DNA of 5,120 nt from JARLFX01 sp036404255 (GTDB lineage: Bacteria > Acidobacteriota > Terriglobia > Terriglobales > Acidobacteriaceae): positions 1 to 5,120 of the forward strand of contig DASWOP010000161.1 of NCBI GenBank assembly GCA_036404255.1. The letters are read 5' to 3'. The number at the start of each line of letters is the position of its first letter. Position 1 is the first letter of the stretch. Below are positions 1 to 4,881 of the stretch, in pieces. A program made the translations under genes and the position numbers. Below the pieces are notes generated by a model. That model was not told the DNA's origin and searched no databases. It saw only the letters and a list, made by a program, of their open reading frames with translations.

Positions 1-659
1 CGGCGGGCCAGGGTGGAGGCTTCGCCTTCGAGGGTGGCGAAGAGTTTGCCGGCGCGCTCGATGGTGGCGTCGGTGCCTTCCATTGCTTCTACGGCGACGC
101 AGGCCTGGCTGGCGATCACTACGGTCTGGCCGAGGTCGAAGGCGGCGATGCCGGCGGCTACGGTGCGGCCGTAGGCGATGTCTTTCAATTCGTTTTCATC
201 GGGGGCGCGCGCGGTGAGGACGCCGGGTTTGGCGAGCAGAGGTTCGAGGTAGGTGGTGGAGGAGATCAGCTCGATGCCTTCGTCGCCGAGGACTTTGGCG
301 ACTGCGCCGAGGAGCATGTCTGTGTTGCGCGTGCGCAGGTTGAGCAGAAGTTTGGCGAGGCGCCAGTCTGGCCGGATGCTGGAGAAGATCTGCTTGTGCT
401 TTACCTGGCCGGCCATGACGGCTTGCTTCACGCCTGCGGTTTGAAATGTTTCGATGAGTTTGGAGAGCTCGCCGAGAGAAAGCCAATGAACCTGCACGGC
501 AGAATCTTTTGCGGCGATGAGGTCGATCTCGGGATCGGTCTCTTCTTTGATGGCGGCGACGACGACTTGCAGGCCGCGCGCGCGGGCGGCTTCCAGAAGG
601 AGGAAGGGGAAGCGTCCGTTGCCGGCGATGAGGCCGAGTTTAGTTTGGGGTTCGCTCAT
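1..659 (-). CDS. lpxI: UDP-2,3-diacylglucosamine pyrophosphatase LpxI (3' part outside window)
   Basis: LpxI hydrolyses UDP-2,3-diacylglucosamine to 2,3-diacylglucosamine-1-phosphate (lipid X) plus UMP, the fourth step of lipid A synthesis, in bacteria lacking LpxH. The frame is open from the ATG at 659 to the left edge. It gives 219 residues of a family usually about 270-285 long, so the last fifth or so is missing. The N-terminus reads MSEPQTKLGLIAGNGRFP, with the LGLIAGNGRFP signature of the LpxI N-terminal domain at residues 8-18. Other family-typical stretches are VKQAVMAGQVKHKQIF (77-92), LRTRNTDMLLGAVAKVLGDEG (108-128, given for location only), DIAYGRTVAAGIAAFDLGQT (160-179) and the C-domain motif VEAMEGTDATIERAG (190-204). 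No clear Shine-Dalgarno precedes the ATG, but no other start fits the conserved N-terminus. It lies downstream of lpxA on the same strand, though separated by 436 bp of repeats, so it may depend on read-through or on its own promoter. Identification is by motif recall, not alignment. Confidence 0.9.
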   Translation of the reverse strand, partial: MSEPQTKLGLIAGNGRFPFLLLEAARARGLQVVVAAIKEETDPEIDLIAAKDSAVQVHWLSLGELSKLIETFQTAGVKQAVMAGQVKHKQIFSSIRPDWRLAKLLLNLRTRNTDMLLGAVAKVLGDEGIELISSTTYLEPLLAKPGVLTARAPDENELKDIAYGRTVAAGIAAFDLGQTVVIASQACVAVEAMEGTDATIERAGKLFATLEGEASTLAR

Positions 660-710
660 GGGTGATTATCTGTGGCGTTGATGGTGTTATGTGGCGATTG
701 AAAGAGAAAG

Positions 711-795
711 CCTCCGGGGCTAAAGCCCGATGTACTGCTGTGCTTGTTTCCGTGGGGCTAAAGCCCCACTCCCCCCGGCTGAAGCCGGGGGCTTA
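711..795. repeat. cluster of three GC-rich hairpins, acidobacterial intergenic element
   Basis: Three inverted repeats follow one another: GGGCT-AA-AGCCC at 717-728, GTGGGGCT-AA-AGCCCCAC at 752-769, and CCCCCGGCT-GA-AGCCGGGGG at 772-791, with perfect arms of 5, 8 and 9 bp. The last two are almost contiguous. All share the core GGCT-A/G-A-AGCC, so they look like copies of one palindromic element in two orientations or variants. The dense GC stems would be stable in RNA on either strand and could act as a terminator or as 3'-end protection in lpxA transcripts. No T-tract follows on either strand, so a standard intrinsic terminator is not supported. I recall such GGGGCTAAAGCCCC elements as frequent in Terriglobia intergenic DNA; that statement is recollection. 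Confidence 0.75.
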
Positions 796-817
796 ATCCC
801 AGAAATAACGGCTAGCC

Positions 818-887
818 CGAAAACAATGGCCATTCCGACAAACAACAGTTATCGCGAAAACAACGGTCATCGAAAATAATGGCCCTT
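818..887. repeat. degenerate tandem array, about 16-19 bp unit
   Basis: Four diverged units run head to tail: CGAAAACAATGGCCATTC (818-835), CGACAAACAACAGTTATCG (836-854), CGAAAACAACGGTCAT (855-870) and CGAAAATAATGGCCCTT (871-887). A weaker fifth unit, AGAAATAACGGCTAGC, may precede them at 801-816. The consensus is about CGAAAACAAyGGyCAT. Nothing in the repeats suggests coding. Their unequal length and divergence rule out a CRISPR array. Confidence 0.55.
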
Positions 888-935
888 CGCTACTCTAGAG
901 CATTATTACTGTTGATGGAATGATTCGTGGCGGCA

Positions 936-977
936 CTTATAAAGCAGATTCCGCGCGCTGCGCTTCGGAATGACAAA
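936..977. repeat. 42-bp dispersed repeat, copy 1
   Basis: This segment is identical over 42 bp, in the same orientation, to 3832-3873. Both are preceded by GTGGCG and three differing bases. It holds an inverted repeat ATTCCG...CGGAAT around a GCGC-rich 12-base centre. Read on the minus strand it starts TGTCATTCCGAAGCGCAGCG, a form of dispersed repeat I recall from many environmental bacterial genomes. It lies 118 nt beyond the lpxA stop. Confidence 0.85.
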
Positions 978-1027
978 TAAATTAGTTTCGGAATGACAAA
1001 TAAGAGGGGTGCAGGAATGACAAATAA
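967..1027. repeat. three near-tandem GGAATGACAAATAA units
   Basis: The 14-mer GGAATGACAAATAA occurs exactly at 967-980, 990-1003 and 1014-1027, with start-to-start distances of 23 and 24 bp. The first copy is the right end of the 42-bp repeat. The first and third continue alike as ATTaGTTT and ATTgGTTT. The pattern suggests partial duplications of the end of the dispersed repeat. Confidence 0.8.
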
Positions 1028-1095
1028 ATTGGTTTAGCGAAACCCTTGCCCCAATAGAAAATTCGCTCTAGTGCTTGAAACAGATTGGCGTGGAT

Positions 1096-1881
1096 TTACT
1101 TGATGACGCCGCGCTCTGAGGCTTCGACAAACTCTGCGAGGTACTTTACGCGGTCGCCGAATTCTCCGGTGGCGAGTTTTTCGCGGATCGCTTCGAGCGC
1201 CTGGGTGGTGTTGCGCTTGCCGCCGACTAAGAGACGGTAGGCGGAGCGGAGCTGCTTCATCTCTTCCGGCGTGAAGCCGCGGCGTTCGAGGCCGACTTTG
1301 TTTAGGCCGTAGGCGTGGTTATTGCGCTCGATGCAGGTGAGGGAGTAGGGCAGCACGTTCTGCGTGATGGTGGTGCCGCCGCCGATGTAGGAGTAGGTGC
1401 CGATGCGGCAGAACTGGTGCACGGGGCAGAGGGCACCGACGACGGCGTAGTCTTCGACGATCACGTGGCCCGCCAGGGTGGCGGCGTTGGCGAGGATGCA
1501 GCCGTTGCCGATGTGGGAGTCGTGGCCGATGTGGACGTAGGCCATGATGAGGCAGTTGCTGCCAACGGTGGTGTGGCCGCCGCCGCCGACGGTGCCGCGG
1601 GAGATCGTGACCGATTCGCGGATGGTGGTGCCTTCGCCGATGGTGACGCGGGTTGGCTCGCCCTTGTACTTGAGGTCTTGCGGTGGAATGCCGACGCAGG
1701 CGAAGGGGTGGACCTTGCAGCCCGCGCCGAGGATGGTGTGTCCGTCAAGAATAACGTGCGAGACGAGCTCGCACTCTTCGCCCAGAACAACGTCTCCGCC
1801 GACCGTGCAGAACGGGCCAATGGTGCAGCTCGCAGGTACAACGGCCGTGGGGGCAACGATAGCGGTCGGATGAATATTCAT
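1096..1881 (-). CDS. lpxA: UDP-N-acetylglucosamine O-acyltransferase LpxA
   Basis: LpxA transfers an (R)-3-hydroxyacyl chain from acyl carrier protein to the 3-OH of UDP-GlcNAc, the first step of lipid A synthesis, in the cytoplasm as a homotrimer. The 261 residues match the E. coli enzyme (262) in length and lack large gaps. Residues 1-180 are left-handed beta-helix hexapeptide repeats (IGPFCTVG, IGEGTTI, HIGNGCI). The diagnostic QDLKYKGEPTRV lies at 68-79, IRESVTISRGT at 87-97, and VHIGHDSHIGNG at 116-127 with the catalytic His at 120 (E. coli His125). ANAATLAGHV is at 131-140 and VHQFCRIG at 154-161. Gly168 aligns with E. coli Gly173, the acyl-chain ruler, which suggests a long (about C14) hydroxyacyl substrate. 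The C-terminal part (190-261) is the helical ACP-binding domain with GLERRGF. The start ATG at 1881 follows the receiver-like gene's stop by 15 nt and has only a weak Shine-Dalgarno (TAAGA), as in a coupled operon. Confidence 0.97.
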   Translation of the reverse strand: MNIHPTAIVAPTAVVPASCTIGPFCTVGGDVVLGEECELVSHVILDGHTILGAGCKVHPFACVGIPPQDLKYKGEPTRVTIGEGTTIRESVTISRGTVGGGGHTTVGSNCLIMAYVHIGHDSHIGNGCILANAATLAGHVIVEDYAVVGALCPVHQFCRIGTYSYIGGGTTITQNVLPYSLTCIERNNHAYGLNKVGLERRGFTPEEMKQLRSAYRLLVGGKRNTTQALEAIREKLATGEFGDRVKYLAEFVEASERGVIK

Positions 1882-1896
1882 GCTGTGTCTTACATG

Positions 1897-2922
1897 CTAC
1901 GCGTTGAAGTTGTTCTCTTCTTCCTCTTCAATGCCATAGCGGCGCAGCATGTTCGGCAGATTCTGTGAGAAGGCCGAGCGCGGCATGACCGTATCGCAGC
2001 CTGCTTCCACAGCTTTGGCCTTCAGGTCGCCCTGCAGATGGCTGAGGAAACCGACGATGGAGGTCTTGCGCTTGAACTTCGTCTTCAGCTTGGGAATCAG
2101 CGTGAGCGGTTTGGCGCTCGCGTTGTTCAGATCAAATACGATCAGTGCGGGATGATCGGTCTCGCCTGCATCGCTTAGCGTTGCGAGGCTCTCCTTGTCA
2201 TTCTTCAAGAAGACAACCTTGACGCCGAGCTTGCGCGCGGTTTCCTGGATCTTGGCGAGGAAGAAGAGGTCGTCGATGAAGCAGTAGATGTGGGTGGCTG
2301 CGTTCTCCGGCACAACGGGGGTTACTTCGCGCGTGCCCAGGTTGAAGTTTTCCTGCGAGTCGCCGGTGCCCCCGTTGTGGCGGGTGTGGCTGCGATGGCC
2401 GTTGCCGTTGTGGTTGCCGTGGATCTCGATGGTGGAGGGCGGGGAATCGGCGTAGTTGCCAATACCGTCGCGGTAGCTGTGGTCCATGGGGCCGACAAAG
2501 CTGCGGGGGCCCTTGGGCTTGGTGCGGCGCTGCTGGCGGCCACCGCCGCCGTTGCCATTGGACATCTGGTTGCCCGGGTTCGGATTGCCGCCACCCTGGC
2601 CGCCGGAACGGAACTTCTTCTTCTTCCAGCGCTTGGTTGGGCCGCCGGCGCTGCTGCTGCCGTTGTTGCCGTTCCCGTTGCCATTGCCATTGGAGATGCT
2701 CTGGCCGGGCTCAACGCTGGCCTGGATGGTTACGACTCCGCCTTCGCCGGGCTCGGCGGTAGTTTGTGGCGCTCCGGCCACGGTGCCGGGCTTCTTGTTG
2801 CGCTTGCGGCGACGGCGGCGGCTGCTTTTGGACTGGCCCTGTCCGGGCGAACCCTGCTGCGATGGGGGGGGGATCTGCGGCGTCATCTCCGCCGAAGAGA
2901 AATCCTGTTGCTCTGAGGTCAT
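1897..2922 (-). CDS. disordered basic protein with C-terminal CheY-like pseudo-receiver domain
   Basis: From the ATG at 2922 the protein has 341 residues. Residues 1-209 look disordered, rich in Gly, Asn, Ser, Arg and Lys. They include an Arg/Lys block (35-44), an Asn-Gly repeat (about 78-86), WKKKKF (99-104) and a second basic block (about 129-137), a composition typical of nucleic-acid-binding tails. Residues 210-330 have receiver-like alternation: strand 1 IYCFIDD (Asp217/Asp218 as acidic pair), strand 3 ALIVFDLNN (Asp264 at the phospho-acceptor place), then IVGFLSHLQGD and AGCDTVMPRSAF. Here the expected Thr/Ser-Ala and Lys of a true receiver are Ser-His and Arg, so phosphorylation by the usual chemistry is doubtful. 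An acidic tail EEEEENNFNA ends the protein. No signal peptide or membrane segment is seen. Start 2922 is preferred because AAGGGA lies 9 nt upstream; in-frame alternatives are ATG 2955, ATG 3012 and GTG 3027. The gene ends 15 nt before lpxA and is probably co-transcribed with it. Its function is unknown. Confidence 0.8.
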   Translation of the reverse strand: MTSEQQDFSSAEMTPQIPPPSQQGSPGQGQSKSSRRRRRKRNKKPGTVAGAPQTTAEPGEGGVVTIQASVEPGQSISNGNGNGNGNNGSSSAGGPTKRWKKKKFRSGGQGGGNPNPGNQMSNGNGGGGRQQRRTKPKGPRSFVGPMDHSYRDGIGNYADSPPSTIEIHGNHNGNGHRSHTRHNGGTGDSQENFNLGTREVTPVVPENAATHIYCFIDDLFFLAKIQETARKLGVKVVFLKNDKESLATLSDAGETDHPALIVFDLNNASAKPLTLIPKLKTKFKRKTSIVGFLSHLQGDLKAKAVEAGCDTVMPRSAFSQNLPNMLRRYGIEEEEENNFNA

Positions 2923-3500
2923 GCTTGCACTTCCCTTATGTACTTCCGTGGCCATGGTTCCATGGCCGTTCTTGCGAGACGTTCTGTTCCCTTTGCTGCC
3001 AAACGCGCACATCGCCGCACGCCGCACTTTTGCATGCGGCTGCTTAGGACAAGTACACGAAATTCCGCGGAGGATGAATCTGTCTCAAAAGTTCTACTCG
3101 AATGAACTGCTATTGTCTGTTGTGTCTCCAGACGCCGTGCTGTCCGTTTGGACTAACCTCTGCATCGAGCCACACTGCCTGATAATCCTTAGATGCCGTG
3201 AACGAGTCTTGTTTGTATAGTGTGTGCTTGGCGAAGCATTCGGCGAGCCGGCCTGCGAGTCTTCCCGTCTCCGGGTTCCATCATCCCGTTTCTGGGCTTT
3301 CATGGAATGCTGCACTCTCAGTGCTGGCTTCAGCCTTGTCGTCAGACACAACTGATACTACGCTTGGGGCTTGCTTTTACGCAAGCACTAAAGTGCACAA
3401 AAATCTGTGCAAAACGACGGTGCTGGTTCGTTTTAGTGGTAACGCTATTGTTTGCAATGCGGCTACTTGCACCGGCATGCGGCTGAAGTGCGCCCGGAAA
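2923..3500. other. non-coding leader and intergenic stretch, no gene recognised
   Basis: No frame here encodes a protein I recognise. Open frames on both strands are short, Cys- or Ser-rich, and lack conserved-looking blocks or ribosome-binding sites. The right-hand boundary of the receiver-like gene's 5' region contains a weak dyad AGTTC-N9-GAACT (3090-3108). Two small adjacent hairpins lie at 3369-3386 (GCTTGC/GCAAGC, 6-nt loop) and 3394-3411 (TGCACA/TGTGCA, 6-nt loop). I could not place a convincing promoter for the receiver-lpxA transcription unit. Confidence 0.5.
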
Positions 3501-3501
3501 G

Positions 3502-3641
3502 ACGCAAAAGCCGTCATCCAGTGGATGACGGCTCCGATTGCGAATGGCCTGTCACGGCCTCCCAAAGATTGTCCCGCGAAACCCTGCTTTTGCCCTGCGC
3601 GGCTACCCCAACTTGGGAGCAGCATCGTCGCCGGACCAGCC
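3502..3641 (-). ncRNA. candidate small RNA, about 140 nt
   Basis: A promoter-like element at 3648-3675 and a terminator-like hairpin at 3509-3533 bracket a stretch without a plausible protein gene, which suggests a discrete transcript from about 3641 down to about 3502 on the minus strand. Within it, an imperfect hairpin with CCCAA-G-TTGGG at its tip lies near 3606-3617, and a GGCC-N6-GGCC stem at 3547-3560. An 8-base segment GCAAAAGC (minus strand, 3593-3586) can pair with GCTTTTGC at 3511-3504, which includes the terminator's U-tract. It does not match, by eye, 6S RNA, SRP RNA, tmRNA, RNase P RNA or any riboswitch core I know. It could instead be a long mutM 3' UTR with its terminator. Confidence 0.4.
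3506..3533 (-). terminator. intrinsic terminator, 11-bp stem
   Basis: On the plus strand AGCCGTCATCC (3509-3519), loop AGT, and GGATGACGGCT (3523-3533) form a perfect inverted repeat. On the minus strand the hairpin is followed by TTTTGCGTCTTTCC, while the plus-strand downstream side (CCGATTG) is not T-rich, so the orientation is minus. The U-tract is short (four U, one of them paired in the stem), so efficiency is uncertain. It ends either the candidate small RNA or a long mutM transcript. Confidence 0.6.
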
Positions 3642-3647
3642 GGAACA

Positions 3648-3675
3648 CTTATACACAAAGCAATCAGAGCGCCAA
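3648..3675 (-). promoter_or_regulatory. candidate sigma-70-type promoter of the small RNA
   Basis: Read on the minus strand, TTGGCG (3675-3670) and TATAAG (3653-3648) are separated by 16 bp. The -10 matches TATAAT at five of six positions and the -35 matches TTGACA at four of six. The predicted start is near 3641. A perfect 7-bp dyad (3715-3732) lies 40 bp upstream of the -35. Confidence 0.4.
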
Positions 3676-3714
3676 ACCTGGTTATTTCTGGAATCAAGGA
3701 CTTGCAGGAGAGTG

Positions 3715-3732
3715 TCGAGCAGGTTTGCTCGA
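3715..3732. promoter_or_regulatory. perfect dyad TCGAGCA-N4-TGCTCGA, possible protein-binding site
   Basis: The two 7-bp arms are exact reverse complements around GGTT. The dyad is 40 bp upstream of the candidate -35 at 3670-3675, a place typical for an activator, but it could equally be a transcribed hairpin in the mutM 3' region. Confidence 0.3.
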
Positions 3733-3733
3733 G

Positions 3734-3777
3734 AAGTGTAGATTTTCGTGGAAATGTATACCGAAAAGCGTAGATTT
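3734..3777. repeat. direct repeat AAGyGTAGATTT, two copies
   Basis: AAGTGTAGATTT (3734-3745) and AAGCGTAGATTT (3766-3777) match at 11 of 12 positions and start 32 bp apart, close to three helical turns. A GTATAC palindrome lies between them. The role is unknown. Confidence 0.4.
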
Positions 3778-3831
3778 GTCGGCGGCGGGACGTGGGTTGG
3801 TTCCCCCCCTTGATGTGATGTGGTGGCGATG

Positions 3832-3873
3832 CTTATAAAGCAGATTCCGCGCGCTGCGCTTCGGAATGACAAA
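3832..3873. repeat. 42-bp dispersed repeat, copy 2
   Basis: This copy is identical to 936-977 in sequence and orientation. It starts 31 nt beyond the mutM stop codon, so it would be transcribed in the mutM 3' UTR, where its ATTCCG/CGGAAT arms could form a hairpin. Confidence 0.85.
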
Positions 3874-3904
3874 ATGGGTGGAAAAATTTGCTCCAGCCTT
3901 TGCT

Positions 3905-4714
3905 TTACCGCTGGCATTGGGGACAGTAATGCGTGCTGCGGCCGCCGATGGTGATCTTGCGGATCGGGGTCTGGCAGGTGTGGCAGGGTTGGCCGGTGCG
4001 CAGGTAGACGTGGTGCTCGATCTGGAAGTAGCCGCGCATTCCTTCGGCGTCGACATAATCGGAGACGGAGGAGCCGCCGAGCTTGATGGCGCGCTTCAAG
4101 ACTGCCTTCAGTGCGGCATGCAGCCTGGCCAGTTCGGCACGGGTCAGGCGGCCAGCCTGGCGTTTGGGGCGGATGCCGGCGCGGAAGAGGCTTTCATCGG
4201 CGTAGATGTTGCCCACGCCATGGAGGAGCTTTTGATTCAGCAGAGCAGCTTTGATCGGGGTCTTTCTGCCTTTGAAGAGCGTGATGAAGGCGTCCAGGTC
4301 GATCTTGAGGGGTTCGCTGCCGGGGCCGGTATAGGTCTGGGTGGAGACGGAGATTCTGCCGAAGCGGCGCGGATCGACGAAGCGCAGTTCGCGGCCGGAC
4401 TGGAGGGTGGCGATCAGGTGCGTGTGGAGCGGGAGGGGGATCTTCGGGTCGGCCACCAGAAGGCGGCCTGTCATGCCAAGGTGAATCAGCCATTGGACGG
4501 CGGTGCCATCTGCGCGCTGGAGGTCACAGACGATGGTCTTGCCCACGCGATGCACACGGAGGATTTTGCTTCCGGTCAGGGTGGCTTCCACGTCTTCACG
4601 CGGGGACTTGAAGGGCTGCGGCTTATCGCTCATCCATATGCTGCGGATGGAGTCGCCCTGCACGTGCGCATTGACGCCGTTGGCGATGGTCTCGACTTCG
4701 GGGAGTTCGGGCAT
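3905..4714 (-). CDS. mutM: formamidopyrimidine-DNA glycosylase (Fpg/MutM)
   Basis: MutM excises 8-oxoguanine and formamidopyrimidines from DNA and nicks the strand by beta,delta-elimination. The protein from ATG 4714 has 269 residues, matching E. coli Fpg (269). It begins MPELPEVET: Pro2 becomes the N-terminal Schiff-base nucleophile and Glu3 the acid catalyst. Lys59 in RVGKTIV corresponds to the conserved beta-hairpin Lys57. HLGMTG (78-83) carries Met81, and DPRRFG (114-119) carries Arg116 and Phe118, the void-filling and wedge residues. The H2TH region includes LLHGVGNIYADE (163-174). GGSSVSDY leads to the C-terminal zinc finger with Cys244, Cys247, Cys264, Cys267 (C-X2-C-X16-C-X2-C) and Arg259 in GGRSTHYC. 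The frame is open upstream to a TTG at 4783, but that start would bury Pro2 and abolish activity, so 4714 is chosen despite a weak Shine-Dalgarno. All key residues are present, and it is transcribed divergently from the PAS gene. Confidence 0.97.
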   Translation of the reverse strand: MPELPEVETIANGVNAHVQGDSIRSIWMSDKPQPFKSPREDVEATLTGSKILRVHRVGKTIVCDLQRADGTAVQWLIHLGMTGRLLVADPKIPLPLHTHLIATLQSGRELRFVDPRRFGRISVSTQTYTGPGSEPLKIDLDAFITLFKGRKTPIKAALLNQKLLHGVGNIYADESLFRAGIRPKRQAGRLTRAELARLHAALKAVLKRAIKLGGSSVSDYVDAEGMRGYFQIEHHVYLRTGQPCHTCQTPIRKITIGGRSTHYCPQCQR

Positions 4715-4738
4715 GTCCACATCAGAGTACAGCGTCCG

Positions 4739-4751
4739 CACGCCAGGCGTG
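4739..4751. promoter_or_regulatory. palindrome CACGCC-A-GGCGTG upstream of mutM
   Basis: A perfect 6-bp dyad with a one-base centre lies 24 bp before the mutM start. It could be an operator or a chance GC palindrome. No clear mutM promoter was found around it. Confidence 0.25.
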
Positions 4752-4800
4752 TTATCTGTCGGCGAGGATTTTTTCGTGCGCAAAGGTATGACCCATTTGC

Positions 4801-4820
4801 CGAATGGAATGGCCCATTCG
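4801..4820. promoter_or_regulatory. dyad CGAATGG-N6-CCATTCG, possible operator
   Basis: Exact 7-bp arms lie just upstream of the candidate -35 of the PAS gene (4827). The same half-site recurs: CCATT at 4793-4797 and AATGG at 4803-4807, 4808-4812, then CCATT at 4814-4818. Four closely spaced half-sites between two divergent genes suggest regulator binding, without proof. Confidence 0.35.
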
Positions 4821-4826
4821 ACGCAT

Positions 4827-4853
4827 TTGTGAAGCGGTAATTCTCTCTACAAT
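4827..4853 (+). promoter_or_regulatory. candidate promoter of the PAS-domain gene
   Basis: TTGTGA (4827-4832) and TACAAT (4848-4853) are spaced by 15 bp, slightly short. The -10 matches the consensus at five of six positions. Start of transcription would be near 4860, giving a leader of about 22 nt containing the ribosome-binding site. Confidence 0.35.
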
Positions 4854-4881
4854 CGTTGATTGAATAGCTGTAGGGGGAATT

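Noticed and set aside
818..1027. CRISPR-like array from regularly spaced repeats
   Set aside because: The units are diverged, directly abutting or spaced by only 9-10 bases, and no cas gene is present.
895..1071. CTAGAGC...GCTCTAG inverted ends suggesting a small MITE-like element
   Set aside because: Seven-base arms around a palindromic CTAG over 177 bp are weak, no target-site duplication is evident, and the same bases also align as a direct repeat.
1315..1968. 217-codon plus-strand frame opposite lpxA
   Set aside because: Shadow of lpxA, rich in Asp/Gly/Val as expected for the complement of hexapeptide-repeat codons.
2290..2916. 208-codon Ala/Val/Gly-rich plus-strand frame
   Set aside because: Antisense shadow of the low-complexity region of the pseudo-receiver gene; the hydrophobic stretches come from GC-rich complementarity.
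3504..3620. c-di-GMP (GEMM) riboswitch, suggested by GACGCAAAAGCC and GGGCAAAAGC segments
   Set aside because: The two GEMM core halves are not arranged in order on one strand, and no downstream gene is suitably placed.
3377..3697. 106-codon minus-strand open frame
   Set aside because: It runs through the terminator hairpin and has no recognisable motif or convincing start site.
3198..3773. 191-codon plus-strand open frame starting at GTG
   Set aside because: No ribosome-binding site, Cys/Ser/Ala-rich composition without recognisable domains, and it crosses the minus-strand promoter and terminator signals. It is more likely a chance frame.
4715..4783. N-terminal extension of mutM to a TTG at 4783
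   Set aside because: Catalysis needs the proline directly after the initiator Met; an extra 23 residues would block it.
3866..4840. 324-codon plus-strand frame opposite mutM
   Set aside because: It is the antisense shadow of mutM, whose catalytic and zinc-binding residues are all intact on the minus strand.
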